A DNA stretch of 64,000 nt from Euryodendron excelsum (taxonomy: Eukaryota > Streptophyta > Magnoliopsida > Ericales > Pentaphylacaceae), in NCBI GenBank assembly GCA_033060915.1, contig CM065387.1, positions 37,672,501 through 37,736,500 on the forward strand. Direction: 5' to 3'. Under the pieces are notes generated by a model. The model ran no database searches and had not been told where the DNA came from. It saw only the letters and a list, made by a program, of their open reading frames with translations. Positions 10,896-23,247 of this stretch are shown here, piece after piece (the stretch's first letter is position 1; the number at the start of each line of letters is the position of its first letter). Made by a program: the position numbers and the translations under genes.

Positions 10896-11859
10896 ACCCT
10901 CCCCCTGCGTAAAAGAGGTCCGCAAACACAGTCCAAAAACTTTGTCTCTCCAAATTCAAAGTTCGAAGTCTCTACAAACCCTAGCCCCCTCAAGCCTCTT
11001 CAAGCCCTAGCTTCCATACATTTAAACCCTAACATCTATACACCTTATACACTCAAACATAATCCTCCAAAGCATCCATGGAAGACTCCAGATTTGCAAC
11101 CTTAAAGCTCTCAAGGTTCAAGCAACAAAGCAAGAAGAAGACAAGGTAAGCTTTTGATTTATTTTTATGTAATCCCCCCTCTCTCTTCTCTTTCCTAGCC
11201 CTCTTGGATTTTCTTCTATTTTAATCTCCATCTTCTACCTCCCTTTCTTGCATGCTTGAAACAAGGGACTTCCCAGTTCATGCCTAGGAAAGATTGTTGA
11301 AGGTCACCATGCTAGGTGCTTTCATGTAGTTCAACCTTTGATGGTGTGGGTTCGGTCCCCTTGATTATGTGTTGAAGTCTAGTCTTGTATGCTCACAACC
11401 TTTTGTATTGTGCATATCATATTCATACATCCATTAAAAATTGCTTTCAAAATTGTTTTTAAACTTGCATCAAAACTCTCTTTTAAAACTTGTATTCAAA
11501 ATCATATTTTTAAAATAACAATCCTAAAGTGATTCTTGCCAGTTCATGGTTAGGGTTGTTTTAGGAAAGTGTTATATTTAATGTGACTATCAAGGTCCAT
11601 ATTTTGGGTGTAAACCATAGATTATTTTTTATCAAAAATCATAATCTTAAGATGATTCTAGCCAGTCCATGGTTAGGGTCGTTTTAGGAAAGTGTGATAT
11701 TTAATGAGATCATTATGGTCTATATTCCAAATCATTGTTGTTTTCAAAATCACAATCCCATAATGGTTATAATCTTTTCATAGTTGGAATTATTTTAGGA
11801 AAGTGAGATATTCAAGAGACTTGTAAAAGTCCATATTTAAACCCTTTTCTAAATTATTT

Positions 11860-13030
11860 TGCAAATCTACTTCCTAAATACTCTTTTAAAAAAACTACTT
11901 TCTAAAAACTTTTTTCAAAGATCTACTTTCCAAAAACTCTTTTTCTTAAAGTCCAAGTTAAGCCCTAGATTCCATGATTAGGAAACCCTAATTTCCTTTC
12001 TTAAAATCATGACTTCCTATTTTGCCTCAAATCATAAGTTTCCAAAACTATTTGCTACATCAAATCTTAGATTTCCAAAACCTCTTTTTCTACACCAAAT
12101 CATAACTTTTTCAAATCCAAGATTTTCAAAATCAAACCTCTCCAATTCCATGTTAAATCAAATCTTGCAATTTAGGAAACCATATCAAATCTTCCACTTT
12201 TGAAAACAAAATCAGATCATCTATTTTTGAAAATAAAATTCACTATTTTATTTTAAAGAAATAGAAATCAAATCCTTCCTAATTTCAAACTTTCGAACCT
12301 TTCGTAATTTAAAACATTTCCAAATCTCAACTTTCCAAATTCAACTTATAAAATCTTTCCAAATTCTAAAATTTTTCTAATTTCAAACTTCTAAATCTTT
12401 CCAAAGTTCAAATCTTTCTAAATTCACATATTTTCAAATTTAAAACTTTCCTAAAATCAATACTTGCCTAAAAAGCTTTTCAAAATTCAATCTTTTCTAA
12501 ACCTTAACTTTCTAAATTCCTTCAAGTCAAGTATTCAAGTCAAATATTTACAAGTCTTCTCAAGTCAAGTGTTTCTAAATCAAATCAAATATTTTTCAAA
12601 TCTTTCTTCAGTTTCATCTTTCATAACTCTAAGTTTTCTAAACTCAAACTTTCCTCAATCCAACTTTTCAAGTCTAAATCAAACATTCCTATTTCAAGTA
12701 CATGCTTCAACATTGGGTTACCTAAACCTTAGGAAGTCAAACCCTAGTTCAACCCTAATCCTAAGTTAGGAAGTTTCTAACTCTTTTCCAAACCAAGATG
12801 ATTTTCAAACTTCAATCTAAGTCGAGATGTTTTCAAAACTCAACTCCATCTTTCCCAAATCAAGTCCGAGTGCTCTTTCAAAGTTCAAATCCTTTCAAAT
12901 CAAAGTAAATTCCAAACTCAAATTTTAAACTCAATTTCAATTTCAAATCAAATTTCAATTTCTAATTTTCTTATTCAAAGTTTAAATCAAACCCTTTTTA
13001 AATCAAACCTTTTCAAGTAAAACTTTTCAA
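11860..13030 (+). repeat. G-poor low-complexity tract of LTR1
   Basis: Over 1.1 kb the plus strand is almost free of G. It is built from degenerate units such as CTTTCTAAATTC, TTTCCAAAAC and TTTCAAATC. It lies downstream of the TATA box, so it would be in the transcribed part of the LTR. Confidence 0.8.
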
Positions 13031-13274
13031 AAACCTCAAAGTGTTTACTTTCAATCGGACTCTTGTCCGAACTACGGTTGACCTGATTCTTGACAAAGAG
13101 ATACGTAGGCAACCTTCATGAATGCGGTTATAACATTTTTCAAATTTCTAATTCAACAACCCATTTTTAAATTTTCAATTCCAAAACCCTTTTCAAATTT
13201 CCAAATTCTATAATCTTTTTCAAGCTTCAAATATTCTTTTTAAGTCTATTTTTAACCCTTTTGCAAGCGCGATA

Positions 13275-14868
13275 ACTGGCGACGCTCGGAGGGTTAGGCC
13301 ATTGTCATGTCTCTTCACCCCTCACTCATCAAGAGTCTTCGATTAACTTGTCCAATTTTATCCACTTTAAATTTTCAAACTCAAACTTTACAAAGTTGTT
13401 TTCAAAACCATGTCAATGTTTGCATTCAATTCACATGCAATCATTCTATCTTGCATTAAGTTTGTCATTCAAGTACTTATTTTTTGCATCTTTATCTTTG
13501 TAGGTGAACCTTTGTTCACATTTTTATTTTATGTCAGATTAACTGCCATGTATGTCATGAATGTATGAATGGAAGGGATATGATGGATGGGAGTTGTTGG
13601 GCCTTTTCGTCCACTTTTTAAAACATCACACACACACTGCACATGCACAAGTATTTGCATACTTGCATTCTCTACCTGAATATGTCCCTTCTAGTTAGAA
13701 GGGGGAATGGTATATTGGTTATAGGCGGATATTGTGTCAGTTTTTTAGCTTACGGCCTATTGATGGTTCTCCTGCTCAGATCACCAACCGATAATGGCAC
13801 CACCTCAGGGAGTGAGCCTAGGTTTGAAGATTTAGGAATCGTGCCTTCTTAGGAAACATTAGTAAACCCTCAACCTCATGCTCATGTAGAAATCATGCAT
13901 AGCCGAACCTTTGCCGGATTTAAGACACGCACAATGATTTAAAACCATGGAGGAATGGGCGACTACTTTACTTTCCTTTATTCTTATCTATTCATGCTGT
14001 TATAATGCTTGTATAATTACTCATGCATACATATTTACTTTACAATTGCATTCTCTCTCTCTACTCTATGTATACATCCTCACACATTCAATATTTCATG
14101 TTAAGACAAGAGTTCCAAAGTAGCTCAAGTCACTGCATTTTCATGCATATGATCAATCCAAAGAAAGTGACACTAAGTTCACTCTCCCTTGTATTAAATC
14201 TACCAAAATCCTAAGGGTTCCCACGTAACCCTAAGGACTTATGGCATACAATTCAAGCTATTCCATAAAGAGAGGCCTTAATCCCTCTATGCTCATGGAG
14301 ATAGGGTTGCCAAGAACACAAGGGGCAATCAAACAAAAAGGTCTCTTAATGACTTCCTTAACATCAATCTTAAAGAAGGCCAATCTGCAGACTCAAGAGT
14401 AGTTTAGGATCTCAAATGTAAAAGTAGATAGGTGGAAGCCCCAATAAAACTGTTCCCTCTCCCCCTATTAAAATGTATTTTGATTCGGTTGCATTTTTAA
14501 ACTCAAAGTTCAATGTATTCCTCTACTTTTTTGTAAATCAATGAATGAATGAATGTATGTTCCCACTCAACAATAAGGTATCTGCATACAGGGGCAGACC
14601 TCCTATCTCCAAGGAAGTGAGCTAAATACATCATATCTGGTCTCCCTTTTAATAAGGGACATGCCTGACGCATACATTGCATAAAGCTTTCTAAACATCA
14701 AAAACTAGCTTGTGGCTTTTATCCTTGTTTTTTCTTTTCTTTCTTTTTTTTTTTTTCACATAGACTACACCATAGAAGGCCACCAATGCTCCTAAGAAAG
14801 ATCAGCATCCACTAAAGACCCCATCATTACCCGACAAAGAGCTGCACTAATGGTTGCCAATCCCAATG
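13275..14868 (+). other. Leader (5' untranslated) region of the first internal segment
   Basis: Follows LTR1. The primer site is mostly deleted (TGGCGAC then directly GCTCGGAGGGTTAGGCC). The leader matches those at 31860 and 56079: the '(g)tgcatctttgtttt gtag' segment, a CA-repeat before TGCAC, the 'ccttctagttagaa' segment, and a region that reads DNGTTSGS-PR-EDLG in one frame. It then reads 'actctctcttgcattaaa', GAATGAATG-type repeats, and 'aaggtatctgcatacagg'. The short DNGTTSGS frame is the only part that looks even weakly coding, and it has stops in this copy. Confidence 0.55.
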
Positions 14869-16269
14869 AGTCATCCTAAGTCTCTTGAGAAAAGGTCATT
14901 GAAATGAGAACCAAGATTGATGAAATGTTCAAGCTCATCCAGTCCACAGCTATGAAAGAAGCTGCTCTGGCCCCATCATCATCCACGATTCTTCCCAAGG
15001 ACTCTTAACCTATTAACCCAAGGGTTGTGCTACAAAGACGATTCTAAGGGGGCTAATACTAAAGAAGGGGAAACTATATTACTCTTGCCTGCTATGAAAA
15101 AAACTTCCATTGACCCTCTTAGTCTGAAAATTCAAGGGTTAGAAGACTCACTGCGAAGCCTCCATGGCCATGACACTTTCGGGCTTGCATCCTATGACGA
15201 GCTATGCTTCTTTCCAGACTATCTAAGACTTGTCAAGTTCAAAATGCCTGACTTTCAGAACTATGATGGTACCAGTAACCCTATTACCCACATTCGCTTT
15301 TATGCTAGGGCATTGAGTGGTCATGGAAAAGATTCGAAACTCCTTATGCAATTGTTCCAACATGGTCTCACTAGGTCTGCTTTGTAATAGTTTGCTCGAT
15401 TTGACTTGAGGAAGATCACAACCTGGATCAAGCTGGTTAATGTATTTAAAGCCCAATATCGCCACAACATAGACCTCACCTCTGATTGGTGGTCATTGAT
15501 GACCATAAGTAAAGGAGATAAAGAGAGCATTAGAAGTTACACCCTTAGGTGGAGGGAAACTACTGCAAAAGTCAATCCCGCGTTGGAAAAGAAGGAGTAT
15601 GTGCAATTGTTAGTACATACTTTTCAAGACATATACTATGAAAAGCTCTACACTAGAATGGGAAAAGTTTTTTCGAGCTCATCATGCAAAGGGAAATGAT
15701 AGAGAACGATCTTAAGATGTGGAGGATTACAGATCCCTATGCAAATATCAAAGAAAGTTCTACTGACATAGCCAAAAAGGTGGCTACTACAAGGGGAGTA
15801 ATAAAAAAGGAGAATGAGGTGTCTACTATATTACCCATTCAACCACCTGAATTCTGCCCGCCACTTCAGTATCACCCTATCCTACCCATGCCCAATCTAA
15901 CCATGCCCTCACAAACACCCAACTTTGGCCCTACTAGGGCATGACCTAACTTTAATAGGCCGGCCCGACACATCCGTAACTTCAATACCTTAGCCAGCAC
16001 CCAAACTGAGGCCTATCATAACCTTATGAAAAATAACATCCTAAAGCCCATACTGGCCCATCCATTACTAAGCCCTTTACCTCCAACCTTCAATAGCGCC
16101 CCACTTGTGAGTATCACTCAGGCAGCCAAGGGCATGACATCAAAAGCAACCTCACCCTCAAGCACAAAATTCAAGACTTATTAAATAACAGAACCATCAA
16201 CAAAAGACTGGAAAACCGTACTCTTGCCCTCAATATAACCACAAATTCTCTATCGGACCACACCATTAA
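14869..16269 (+). pseudogene. Gag pseudogene of the first Ogre-like element (5' part)
   Basis: Encodes a decayed Ty3/Gypsy gag. The Tat-type lead-in 'LEDSLRSLHGHDTFGL' is at about 15142-15188, then the retrotransposon gag domain (KFKMPDFQNYDGTSNPITHI at 15238-15297, FQHGLTRSAL at about 15355). After a stop at 15385-15387 the domain continues (TTWIKLVNVFKAQYRHNID, about 15420) to about 15670. A frameshift near 15680 precedes MIENDLKMW. The zinc-knuckle segment (about 16105-16170) keeps CEYH and GH but has lost the last cysteine. Gag would package the element's RNA. The frame is interrupted at 16275 by solo LTR2 and resumes at 21053 in the same phase. Confidence 0.75.
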
Positions 16270-16274
16270 CCTGA
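16270..16274 (+). repeat. Target-site duplication, left copy (CCTGA)
   Basis: Five bases immediately before LTR2, identical to 21048-21052. Confidence 0.9.
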
Positions 16275-17895
16275 TGTAAGCACCCCATTTTTGCTCGTTC
16301 AGCAATCTCCAGCCCGACCGGATCTAATTTTTGAACATCACAACACATTCAAGCTCAAGACGAGCCTTTCAAACTCTAATCCAGTCAACTAGTCATTTCC
16401 CAGGCCCACGAAGCCCAAATAAAGCCATAAACATCATTCCAGGCAGTTTTCTAGGACTGGGCGATCACGGAAACCAACGCCGTCTAGGTAGTTTCCTAAG
16501 ATCTGGCGATCTCGAGGACCAACACCTTATCAAATTCTAGACGGTTCACTTTTGGCGCCTGCTAGCCCGCCAATGTAGAATATCTATCATTTGGTAATTC
16601 TCCAGGATCAGGAGTTCTCGGACAACAACACCACCCCCACAAATAGCTTTTTGGGACCAGGCATTTTTTTGAACCAACACCACCCTACAGGTAGCTTTCT
16701 GAGACCGGGCGGGCTCAAGGGCCAACACCGCACAGGTAGTTTTCTGAGATCGAGTGGTCTCGAGAACTAACACCTAGGTGAACACTGGTGCCTGCTAGTC
16801 CGACTTGGTGAAAAATGACCAAACTTGCCCCTTGGGCCTCCAGGCACGTTTTAAAAAAATTCAAAATCCCTCAAAATGGTAAGTCCACCCTTCAAAAAAT
16901 GTTACTAAATAGTTAGGCGTACTTCACACACCATTAGGTCTAATTCCAATCCCATTCTAGCTAACTCCGGTCAAAATGACCGTTATGCCCCTGAACGCCC
17001 TAGCACTGCACAAACCCCCACCAAACGGTAAAAGACTCTCCCGAAACAATCCCTGAACGACCCAGCATGCTTAACATATACTCCAAACCATTCCTGACCA
17101 TTTTCAACCGAAATCAGCTGAAATGACCATTTTGTCCCTAACAACCCAAACGCGCCCCGAAACAACACTAGTCCTAGGATTTTGAATGGAAGGTCCTGTC
17201 ATACACCCATGTTTAACCTAAGGAGGATCTTACAACACTAAACTCCCCCGACTCAAAAAAAGTTCCTAGAATGTCTCGCAAACTCTCCGCGAAAATTGCC
17301 TTTTCTCCCGATTCTCTGATTATAATGCACTATCAAACGACTTGAGAAATATGTAAGCCAGGGAATTCCTGAAAGCTCGTCTATAGGTCTTTCCATCGAT
17401 ACGGCTCGACCGGATAGATCGCTCCCCAAAGCTCCTCATCGTATAGCTCAAAAATTGTAACTTTCAGCAACCCTTGGAGCGTCTCACAGACGCTCCACCT
17501 AGATTGACTTTTCTCCCGATTCCCTGGTTATAACGCACTTTCAAATGACTTGAGAAATGCGTAAATTAGGGAATTCCCGAAAGTATTTTCAGAGTACTTT
17601 CCATCAACACAGTCCAATAAGAGAGATTGCTTCCAAAAGGCCTTGATCATGCAACACAAAAACAGCTACTTTCAAACCCCCACAGAGCCTATCACAAAAG
17701 CTTCGCAGAAATGCGATTTTATGCACATTTCCCGAGACAATATCTCACACTTTGAAACACCATTCCAACTTCTCAAAAACACGAAAGTTCACGGGAAACC
17801 CTAGGAGAACACCCTGGGATCAACTGATTCCTCCGAAACCTTCCTGATTGGCTCAATTATCGAGGCAAAGTTTAAACGAACACTCCCGGTGACGG

Positions 17896-18097
17896 AGCGT
17901 ATGCTACATGCGCCCAGATTTTGATCAAATGAACCAAAGTTCAATCAACCGTCAAGATTTAGCCAGTACAATGGGTGCCACGTGGCATTCTGGCAATGGA
18001 ACAGTACTGGCGCATGTGCTATATGCGCTAGGGCCAATTTTGGCCAGGCGCATGTAGCACATGCACCAGCCTCCTTCCAGGTTGTCTATAAATATAA
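17896..18097 (+). promoter_or_regulatory. LTR2 promoter: palindromes and TATA box
   Basis: CTATAAATATAA at 18086-18097. Upstream are GCGTATGCTACATGCGCC (17896-17915), GGCGCATGTGCTATATGCGC (18009-18028), GGCCAATTTTGGCC (18031-18045 area) and GGCGCATGTAGCACATGCAC (from 18047). The second and fourth are palindromic and are also inverted copies of each other, so a large cruciform is possible. Confidence 0.6.
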
Positions 18098-19344
18098 CCA
18101 CCCCCCTTTGCGTATTCTAGGATCAAAAATTGATGCGAAGCTCTGCTGAAACTACTCTAGAACCTTGAATTTTCATACACATCTCACTCCTCCAACACTT
18201 AGGCTAGATTCCACCTCCCCCTAACCCAACACTTCACCTCCATAGCCCTATACACCATTAAACTCCTCCTTCCAACCCTTTAAGCCTTCTTGAAGCCACC
18301 CAAGTTCAAGTAAAGGCATCCATAAAAGGCTACAAGTGTATTGAAGGCAAAAGGTGGTATTTGTTTTACATTTTTGTCTTCCCCCACTCTTCTCTTCTCC
18401 CTCCTAGCCTACTTAGTGTATTCTTTATTTTAATCCCCATCTTCAACCCCCCTTTCTTGCATGCTTGAGCCAAGAAGGCTCTTAGTTCATGCCTAAAGGA
18501 AAGCTAGTGGGAGCTACCGTGTAGGGGGATTTCTCAATAGCCTACTTTAAGATGGTATGGCCTAGAAGTCCCTTGTTTATGTGGTCTAGCCTAAAGTCTT
18601 GTATGTATTCATGACCCCCTTGCATTTTGCTACCTTGATAATCTCTTGTGTGGTTGGCTTCATTTTCATGTTTATAACCATGTCCTACAAAGCTTGCATT
18701 ATTCTTATTTTCATGCCATTTTCAAGTTTAATATTCGTCTCAAAATGGTCCTAAGAATTGGCTCATTGAAGTTTAGGATGAGACCTTAGAAGTCATGCCT
18801 TAGAAAATCCCCCACCAACCCCTAACTCACACTTTTGCATCATTGCGTTTCAACTTGCATAAAATTTGTCTTCCAACTCTCTAATTTCCAAGGTTTCCAT
18901 TCTCTCAAATTTAGTGGTTGAAATAGCCCCATGGAACTCTCACTTTAGTGGTCTTCCTTTTATTTGGCCATAGGAACACCCCCCTTGTTGGAATGGTTTC
19001 CTCTAAAAATGGTTTTCAAAAATTCTTTTCTCAAAAAGGGTTTTAAAAAATTCATTCTCTCCATCTTTGCATTAAAAATGGTATTTCAATAGTTGTCATC
19101 ATCATGTTGATCCTTGGACTCCATACTCTTGTCAATATAATTGTTATAATGGTTATAAGGAAACCTTCTTTGGAATAGTCTTCAAACACCAACCACATAA
19201 ACCATGCTCTTAGCTAGAGTCAAATTTTCATGAAAATGATCTTCAAAAAGGTTGTCTACCAAAGTACTTTGCATAACATGATTTGTTTTTTAAAACTCTT
19301 TCTAAAAATGCATTAAACCAACTTTCAAAACAATTTTCCAATTC

Positions 19345-19745
19345 AACCCTAAGTTAACTTGACCCTTGTTACTTAACCCTAGGTTAACTCGACCTTAGTT
19401 ATCTAGCCCTAGGTTAACTTGACGATAGTTGTTCAACCTTAGCTTAACTTGACCATAGTTGTTCAACCTTAGCTTAACTTGACCCTAGTTACTCAATCCT
19501 AGGTTAACTTGACCCTAGTTGTCCAACCCTAGGTTAACTTGACCATAGTTGTCCAACCCTATGTTAACTCGACCCTAGTTACTCAACCCTAGGTTAACCT
19601 GACCCTAGTTGTCCAACCCTAGGTTAACGTGACCCTCGTTACTCAACCCTAGGTTAACTTGGCCCTAGTTATCCAACCCTAGGTTAACCTAACCCAAGTT
19701 AGTTAACCCTAGGTCACCTTAACCCTTTGTTAACCTAATCTAAGT
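19345..19745 (+). repeat. 30-base minisatellite in LTR2
   Basis: About 13 units of a 30-base repeat. The consensus is approximately CAACCCTAGGTTAACTTGAC followed by CCTAGTTGTC. Each unit contains the palindromes CCTAGG and GTTAAC. Confidence 0.9.
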
Positions 19746-21047
19746 TAGTTAACCTTAGGTCACCCCTAATCATAGGTCAACCCAACCTAGGTTAGTATAC
19801 TTCAAGGTTTCAACTTATGGACCCCTTTTAAATGATCCTTCTATTTAAAACTATTCTCATGACTCACTTTTCCAAAACCTCCTACTGTCTTGAGATTTCA
19901 AAAATCAACTCTATAACCTCTTCAAATGATTCCACACTCCATCTTCAAAGTATTTCCAAAAATGTTTTCTAAAACTCACAAGCCTAAGGTGTCCCTACCC
20001 CTTTTATGGTTTGGGATTCCAAAGGAACGTGATACATCAAGAACAACCTCCAAGATTGTCCATATCAAAGTTCCAAAGCTCCATTTCAAAACACTCCATT
20101 ATCCAATTTCAAATCAAAGCTTTCAAGACCACAAAGTGTTTTCAACTTTTTCAAAAACCTCAAAGTGTCTTCAAACTTTCAAAAGTCCCTAACGTGCCTA
20201 TTCGATTTCAAATCAAAGTTTTCAAGACCATAAAGTGTTTTCAAATTTTTCAAAGACATCAAAGTGTCTTCAAACTTTCCAAAGGCCCTAATGCGCCTAT
20301 TTTTTTTATCGGGCTCTTGCCCGAACTACGAATGACCTAATTCTCGCCCAACGAGATACGTAGGCAACCTAAAATGATGCAGTCATAACTTCTATTTCAA
20401 CCCAATCCCCTTTTCAAAAGTCTCTATCAACTCAAAGTTTCTATCTCAAACTCCTACAAAACGCCCATGTTTTCCCAACTTCTTCTAAAACTTGCATCTG
20501 CATCATTCATTTGAAAAGTGATGACTAAATCATGTTTTCAAAATTCTGAAGTAGATATTAAGTGGATAATGGTAACCGGTTTTTCTAGTGAATTAACAAA
20601 GGGTGATTAGACATGTAGGTACCGAAAGGGCGAGGGTAGGGTGATGATTTTAGGATATCTTCCCTACACGTAACCAACCCCTGAACCATAGATTTCTGTT
20701 TTCGAAAGACCAAATGGAGTTATTTTTCAAAAAGGGCTTTAATACTCTCAAAGGTTGCCAAACAACATATTTTTCTTAAAAACCTTCTCTTAAGGAGATA
20801 TTTTCAAAAAACCTTTTTCAAAAATCCTAAGTTTAATCTTTAGATTGTATTTAGTTTTAGGTGCCCTAACTCACCTTAATCAAGTTAGGTAGCGACTCCT
20901 ATTTTTCTAAAAAGCCCTTAACCAAATGAATTCTCAATTCAAACCTAGTCGCACTCGTCCTTCTAAGAGGATAAGTTCTAATGACAGAGTTTCATGCTTT
21001 TGTCTCCGAGCCGAAAGGATCTTAGACCTAAAAATCAGGGCGCGACA

Positions 21048-21052
21048 CCTGA
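21048..21052 (+). repeat. Target-site duplication, right copy (CCTGA)
   Basis: Identical to 16270-16274 and immediately follows the LTR2 end. Confidence 0.9.
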
Positions 21053-21640
21053 TACTAGAGGAAATAGGAGATGATGATAGGTTGGAAAAGGCTATGATCG
21101 AAAATTATGATGGGGATTGGGAGACTAATGAAGAGAGCGATTCGGAGAAGTAATTCCCACCATGCCCGATCTATCTTTATAATCCCAATGAAGTGCATGA
21201 TTCTACGGACTGGCCGATTGAGGTGCTAATGATCATGGAAGAGAACCCTGCTGAAGATATGGCCATTGATGGTTGGGGTGTTGAGTTTTTACATCCTAGG
21301 TATTCCCTGGCTGAGCGCCACCTATTGGAGAATTGCTAACCTGCAACTAAATTTAACTATGAAGACATAGGCTAGAAACTAGAGGAGCCAAAAGCATCGA
21401 CAGAGCCATTCAAGCTAGAGGAAGGCAAGCTACCCACCCTATTTATTGAAGAACCTAAAAAGGCTGCGGAGGATAACAAGGAGATCAATGAAGCTGGCAG
21501 CTGCACCGTCGCTAAGAACACCCCGAAGCCCTAGAAGAAGTCTTTGCCTGCCTTGCCTTAGCTGGGGATCGCAATAATGGATGGAGCATCGAAAATGTGG
21601 GCATTGTCCTAAAACCATACTGAAAAGGATGCTCTTCAAA
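21053..21640 (+). pseudogene. Gag pseudogene, C-terminal part, after solo LTR2
   Basis: Continues the gag of 14869-16269. If LTR2 and one CCTGA are ignored, the reading phase is unbroken across the site. The sequence here is very acidic (IGDDDRLEKAMIENYDGDW at about 21065-21123) and stops at 21153. A related decayed stretch runs on to about 21625, where the 'NHGW...IGIVPKPY' tail seen at 58762-58807 is recognisable in altered form (NNGW-IENVGIVLKPY). No protease motif follows. Confidence 0.6.
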
Positions 21641-23247
21641 AGTGTATAAGAGAGGGGTGTTCTCACCCACTTTTTTTCTATTCCTTTCACTTTTTATCTT
21701 TAAATTTATGTCTGCATTTATATAAAAACTCCATGCTTTCCATCAAAAATAATAAAATAAGAGTTTTTATTCAATTGTTGTTATCTTATATTCTTGTGAA
21801 TGGTGGATGCTTCTTAAACAAGGGGTGTGTTGTATCTTATGGAGGACTGGACTTGAAGGGTATGATAGCATGAGTTAACCACTTGCCGAATGATCAACTT
21901 TTTGAAAAAAAAGAGGATAAGGATGAACAACGAAACTACCCAAAAGCAGCACTTACAAGACACTTAAGCTAAGCGATGGATGGCTAGACTATAAAAAAAA
22001 AAAGGAGCCATCTTTCATTTCCCGAAAAAAAAATGTATATCCCTTTGCTCAACGCACTAGTGCATTGCGAAAAGCGAAAGATTTTTTTTGTCAACCCCGA
22101 TCCAAAACCATTCACCCATATTGGGGCAGATAAGTAACTGAGGTCTCCACAAAGAATGTCACTTATCATCCATCAAGCTGAAGTAACATAAAGGCTCTAT
22201 GGATCAAGCAATGTAGTTCAAAATGAAGAGGTGCCCTCATTTCATTCCAAATACAGTAAAAAATAACTCTTGTTAAACTTGTTGAGCTTGTTATTTTTCT
22301 TCTCAAGCAAACCCCAACCTAGCGATCACCGCCCACAATGGGTTAGAATAAAATACTAAGGAAAAGATCTAAGAAAAAGGAGTGGTGAAAGTATCCACCT
22401 CACAAAAAGAAAGAAGAAAAGGAAAGCAAAATGATAGAGTTGTGAAGGGGCAAGCTACCCTAAAAAAAAAAAAATTTAAGGGGGTCATTTCATGCCATCT
22501 TAAAAAATGTATAGTAAAAACAAAGAAGGGAAACCTAAAAGTGATCCTAGGCGATAAAAAAGCCCAATAGAAGCAGTAGGTTTGAGCTTTACCCTGTCTT
22601 ATAAAAACCCGAAACCATGGCCTATATTTCAACCCTATTAAAGTCCGCTCTAATTGAAAAGAGATTGCTTGATTTAAACAAGTTAGACATGTTGCTAAGG
22701 AAAATGAAGGATAGTAAAGAACAAAACCCCACCAGAAGACCAACCAAGGATGGTATGAATTGAAGAGGATGAGAAAAGTACAAAATGCTATCATCCAGTC
22801 AAGGTAGGCTTAAGCCAAAAGAGAGACCAAACCCTTGAAAATGAGTCGCCATTTCAAGGATGCAGATTTTGATAGCACCCGATCCATTTTGTTAATTGGT
22901 GTGTTTCCTCATATGTGCTTTGCATTTTTCTAAAAATTTCACCGTGAGCTTTGCATGCATAGGACACAGCTCCCTGTAGAAACATAAGTCACCAATACAG
23001 TTTAATATCATCTCTAAAACATGCAATAAATATACATCATCAACACAATCCCTGTGTATGGATCCGTCTAAATATCTAGCTATGTAAATCATAAACATTC
23101 CCCCTACTCATATACTAATATATACATCTAGCTATCTAAATCATAAATATCCATTCCATTTGAGAATCACAAATAAATTGTCTAACAAAACAAATGAATG
23201 TCCAGGACATGGTGTGGAAGAGAAGCTGGGCCTACGACAAGGGGCAC
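21641..23247 (+). other. Post-gag spacer of the first internal segment (no pol)
   Basis: Matches 36793-38779 and 58808-60540. It starts with 'aagtgtataagagaggggtgtt' and 'tcacccacttt', contains 'gatagcatgagttaacca' and 'gatcaccgcccacaatgggtt', then a purine-rich tract (about 22380-22480). A segment near 22615-22690 is open in places (MAYI-T-LLKS-LIERKLL in the second copy). Bases 22870-23247 are the 3' flank of the antisense gene. No reverse transcriptase, RNase H, integrase or protease motif is present on either strand. Confidence 0.6.
22380..22480 (+). other. Purine-rich tract between gag and the antisense gene (copy 1)
   Basis: Mostly A and G on the plus strand (for example AAAGAAAGAAGAAAAGGAAA). 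Equivalent tracts lie at 37590-37735 and 59610-59760, at the same place in the other two internal regions. Confidence 0.6.

Larger units (their letters stand above)
7692..13274 (+). mobile_element. LTR1: Ogre-like long terminal repeat, split by an insertion
   Basis: It begins TGTAAGCAATCAATTTTTAC and shares the landmarks of LTR3 and LTR4 in the same order. These are the GGGCTCGTTAGGCCC segment, the 'gagatggtagaatggttcac' segment, the 'ccacaccggctttgggtatc' segment, palindromes plus a TATA box, the 'tgcatgcttgaaacaa' segment, the G-poor tract, and the 'tcggactcttgtccgaactacg' segment. It ends in GCGCGATA at about 13274, followed by a damaged primer site that keeps only TGGCGAC. Compared with LTR3 it lacks about 600 bases near the 3' end, and it is interrupted at 8703-10375. 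Net length is about 3.9 kb, against 4.7 kb in LTR3 and LTR4. Confidence 0.75.
16275..21047 (+). mobile_element. LTR2: solo Ogre-like LTR inserted in gag
   Basis: A 4773-base LTR, from TGTAAGCACCCCATTTTTG to GGCGCGACA. It is flanked on both sides by CCTGA, with no primer site, polypurine tract or internal sequence. This is the signature of a solo LTR left by recombination between the two LTRs of a full element. It belongs to the same family as LTR1, LTR3 and LTR4 (same start, 'ctagcccgccaatgtagaa', 'cttgcatgcttga', 'cgggctcttgcccgaactacg', 'catgtaggtacc', and end). Its middle differs: other palindromes before the TATA box, and a 30-base minisatellite where the others have a G-poor tract. It is therefore a distinct subfamily. 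Confidence 0.88.

Noticed and set aside
12009..12769. Plus-strand frames in the G-poor tract (Ser/Phe/Asn-rich)
   Set aside because: Lack of G makes stop codons TAG and TGA rare, so long frames appear by composition. They are not conserved between LTRs.
19345..19745. Telomere-like repeats (CCCTA motifs)
   Set aside because: The unit is 30 bases with CCCTAGG, not the plant telomere CCCTAAA. It sits inside an LTR.
22369..22794. 141-codon minus-strand open frame, rich in Phe
   Set aside because: Complement of the purine-rich tract and its flank. Not conserved as a frame in the other two copies.
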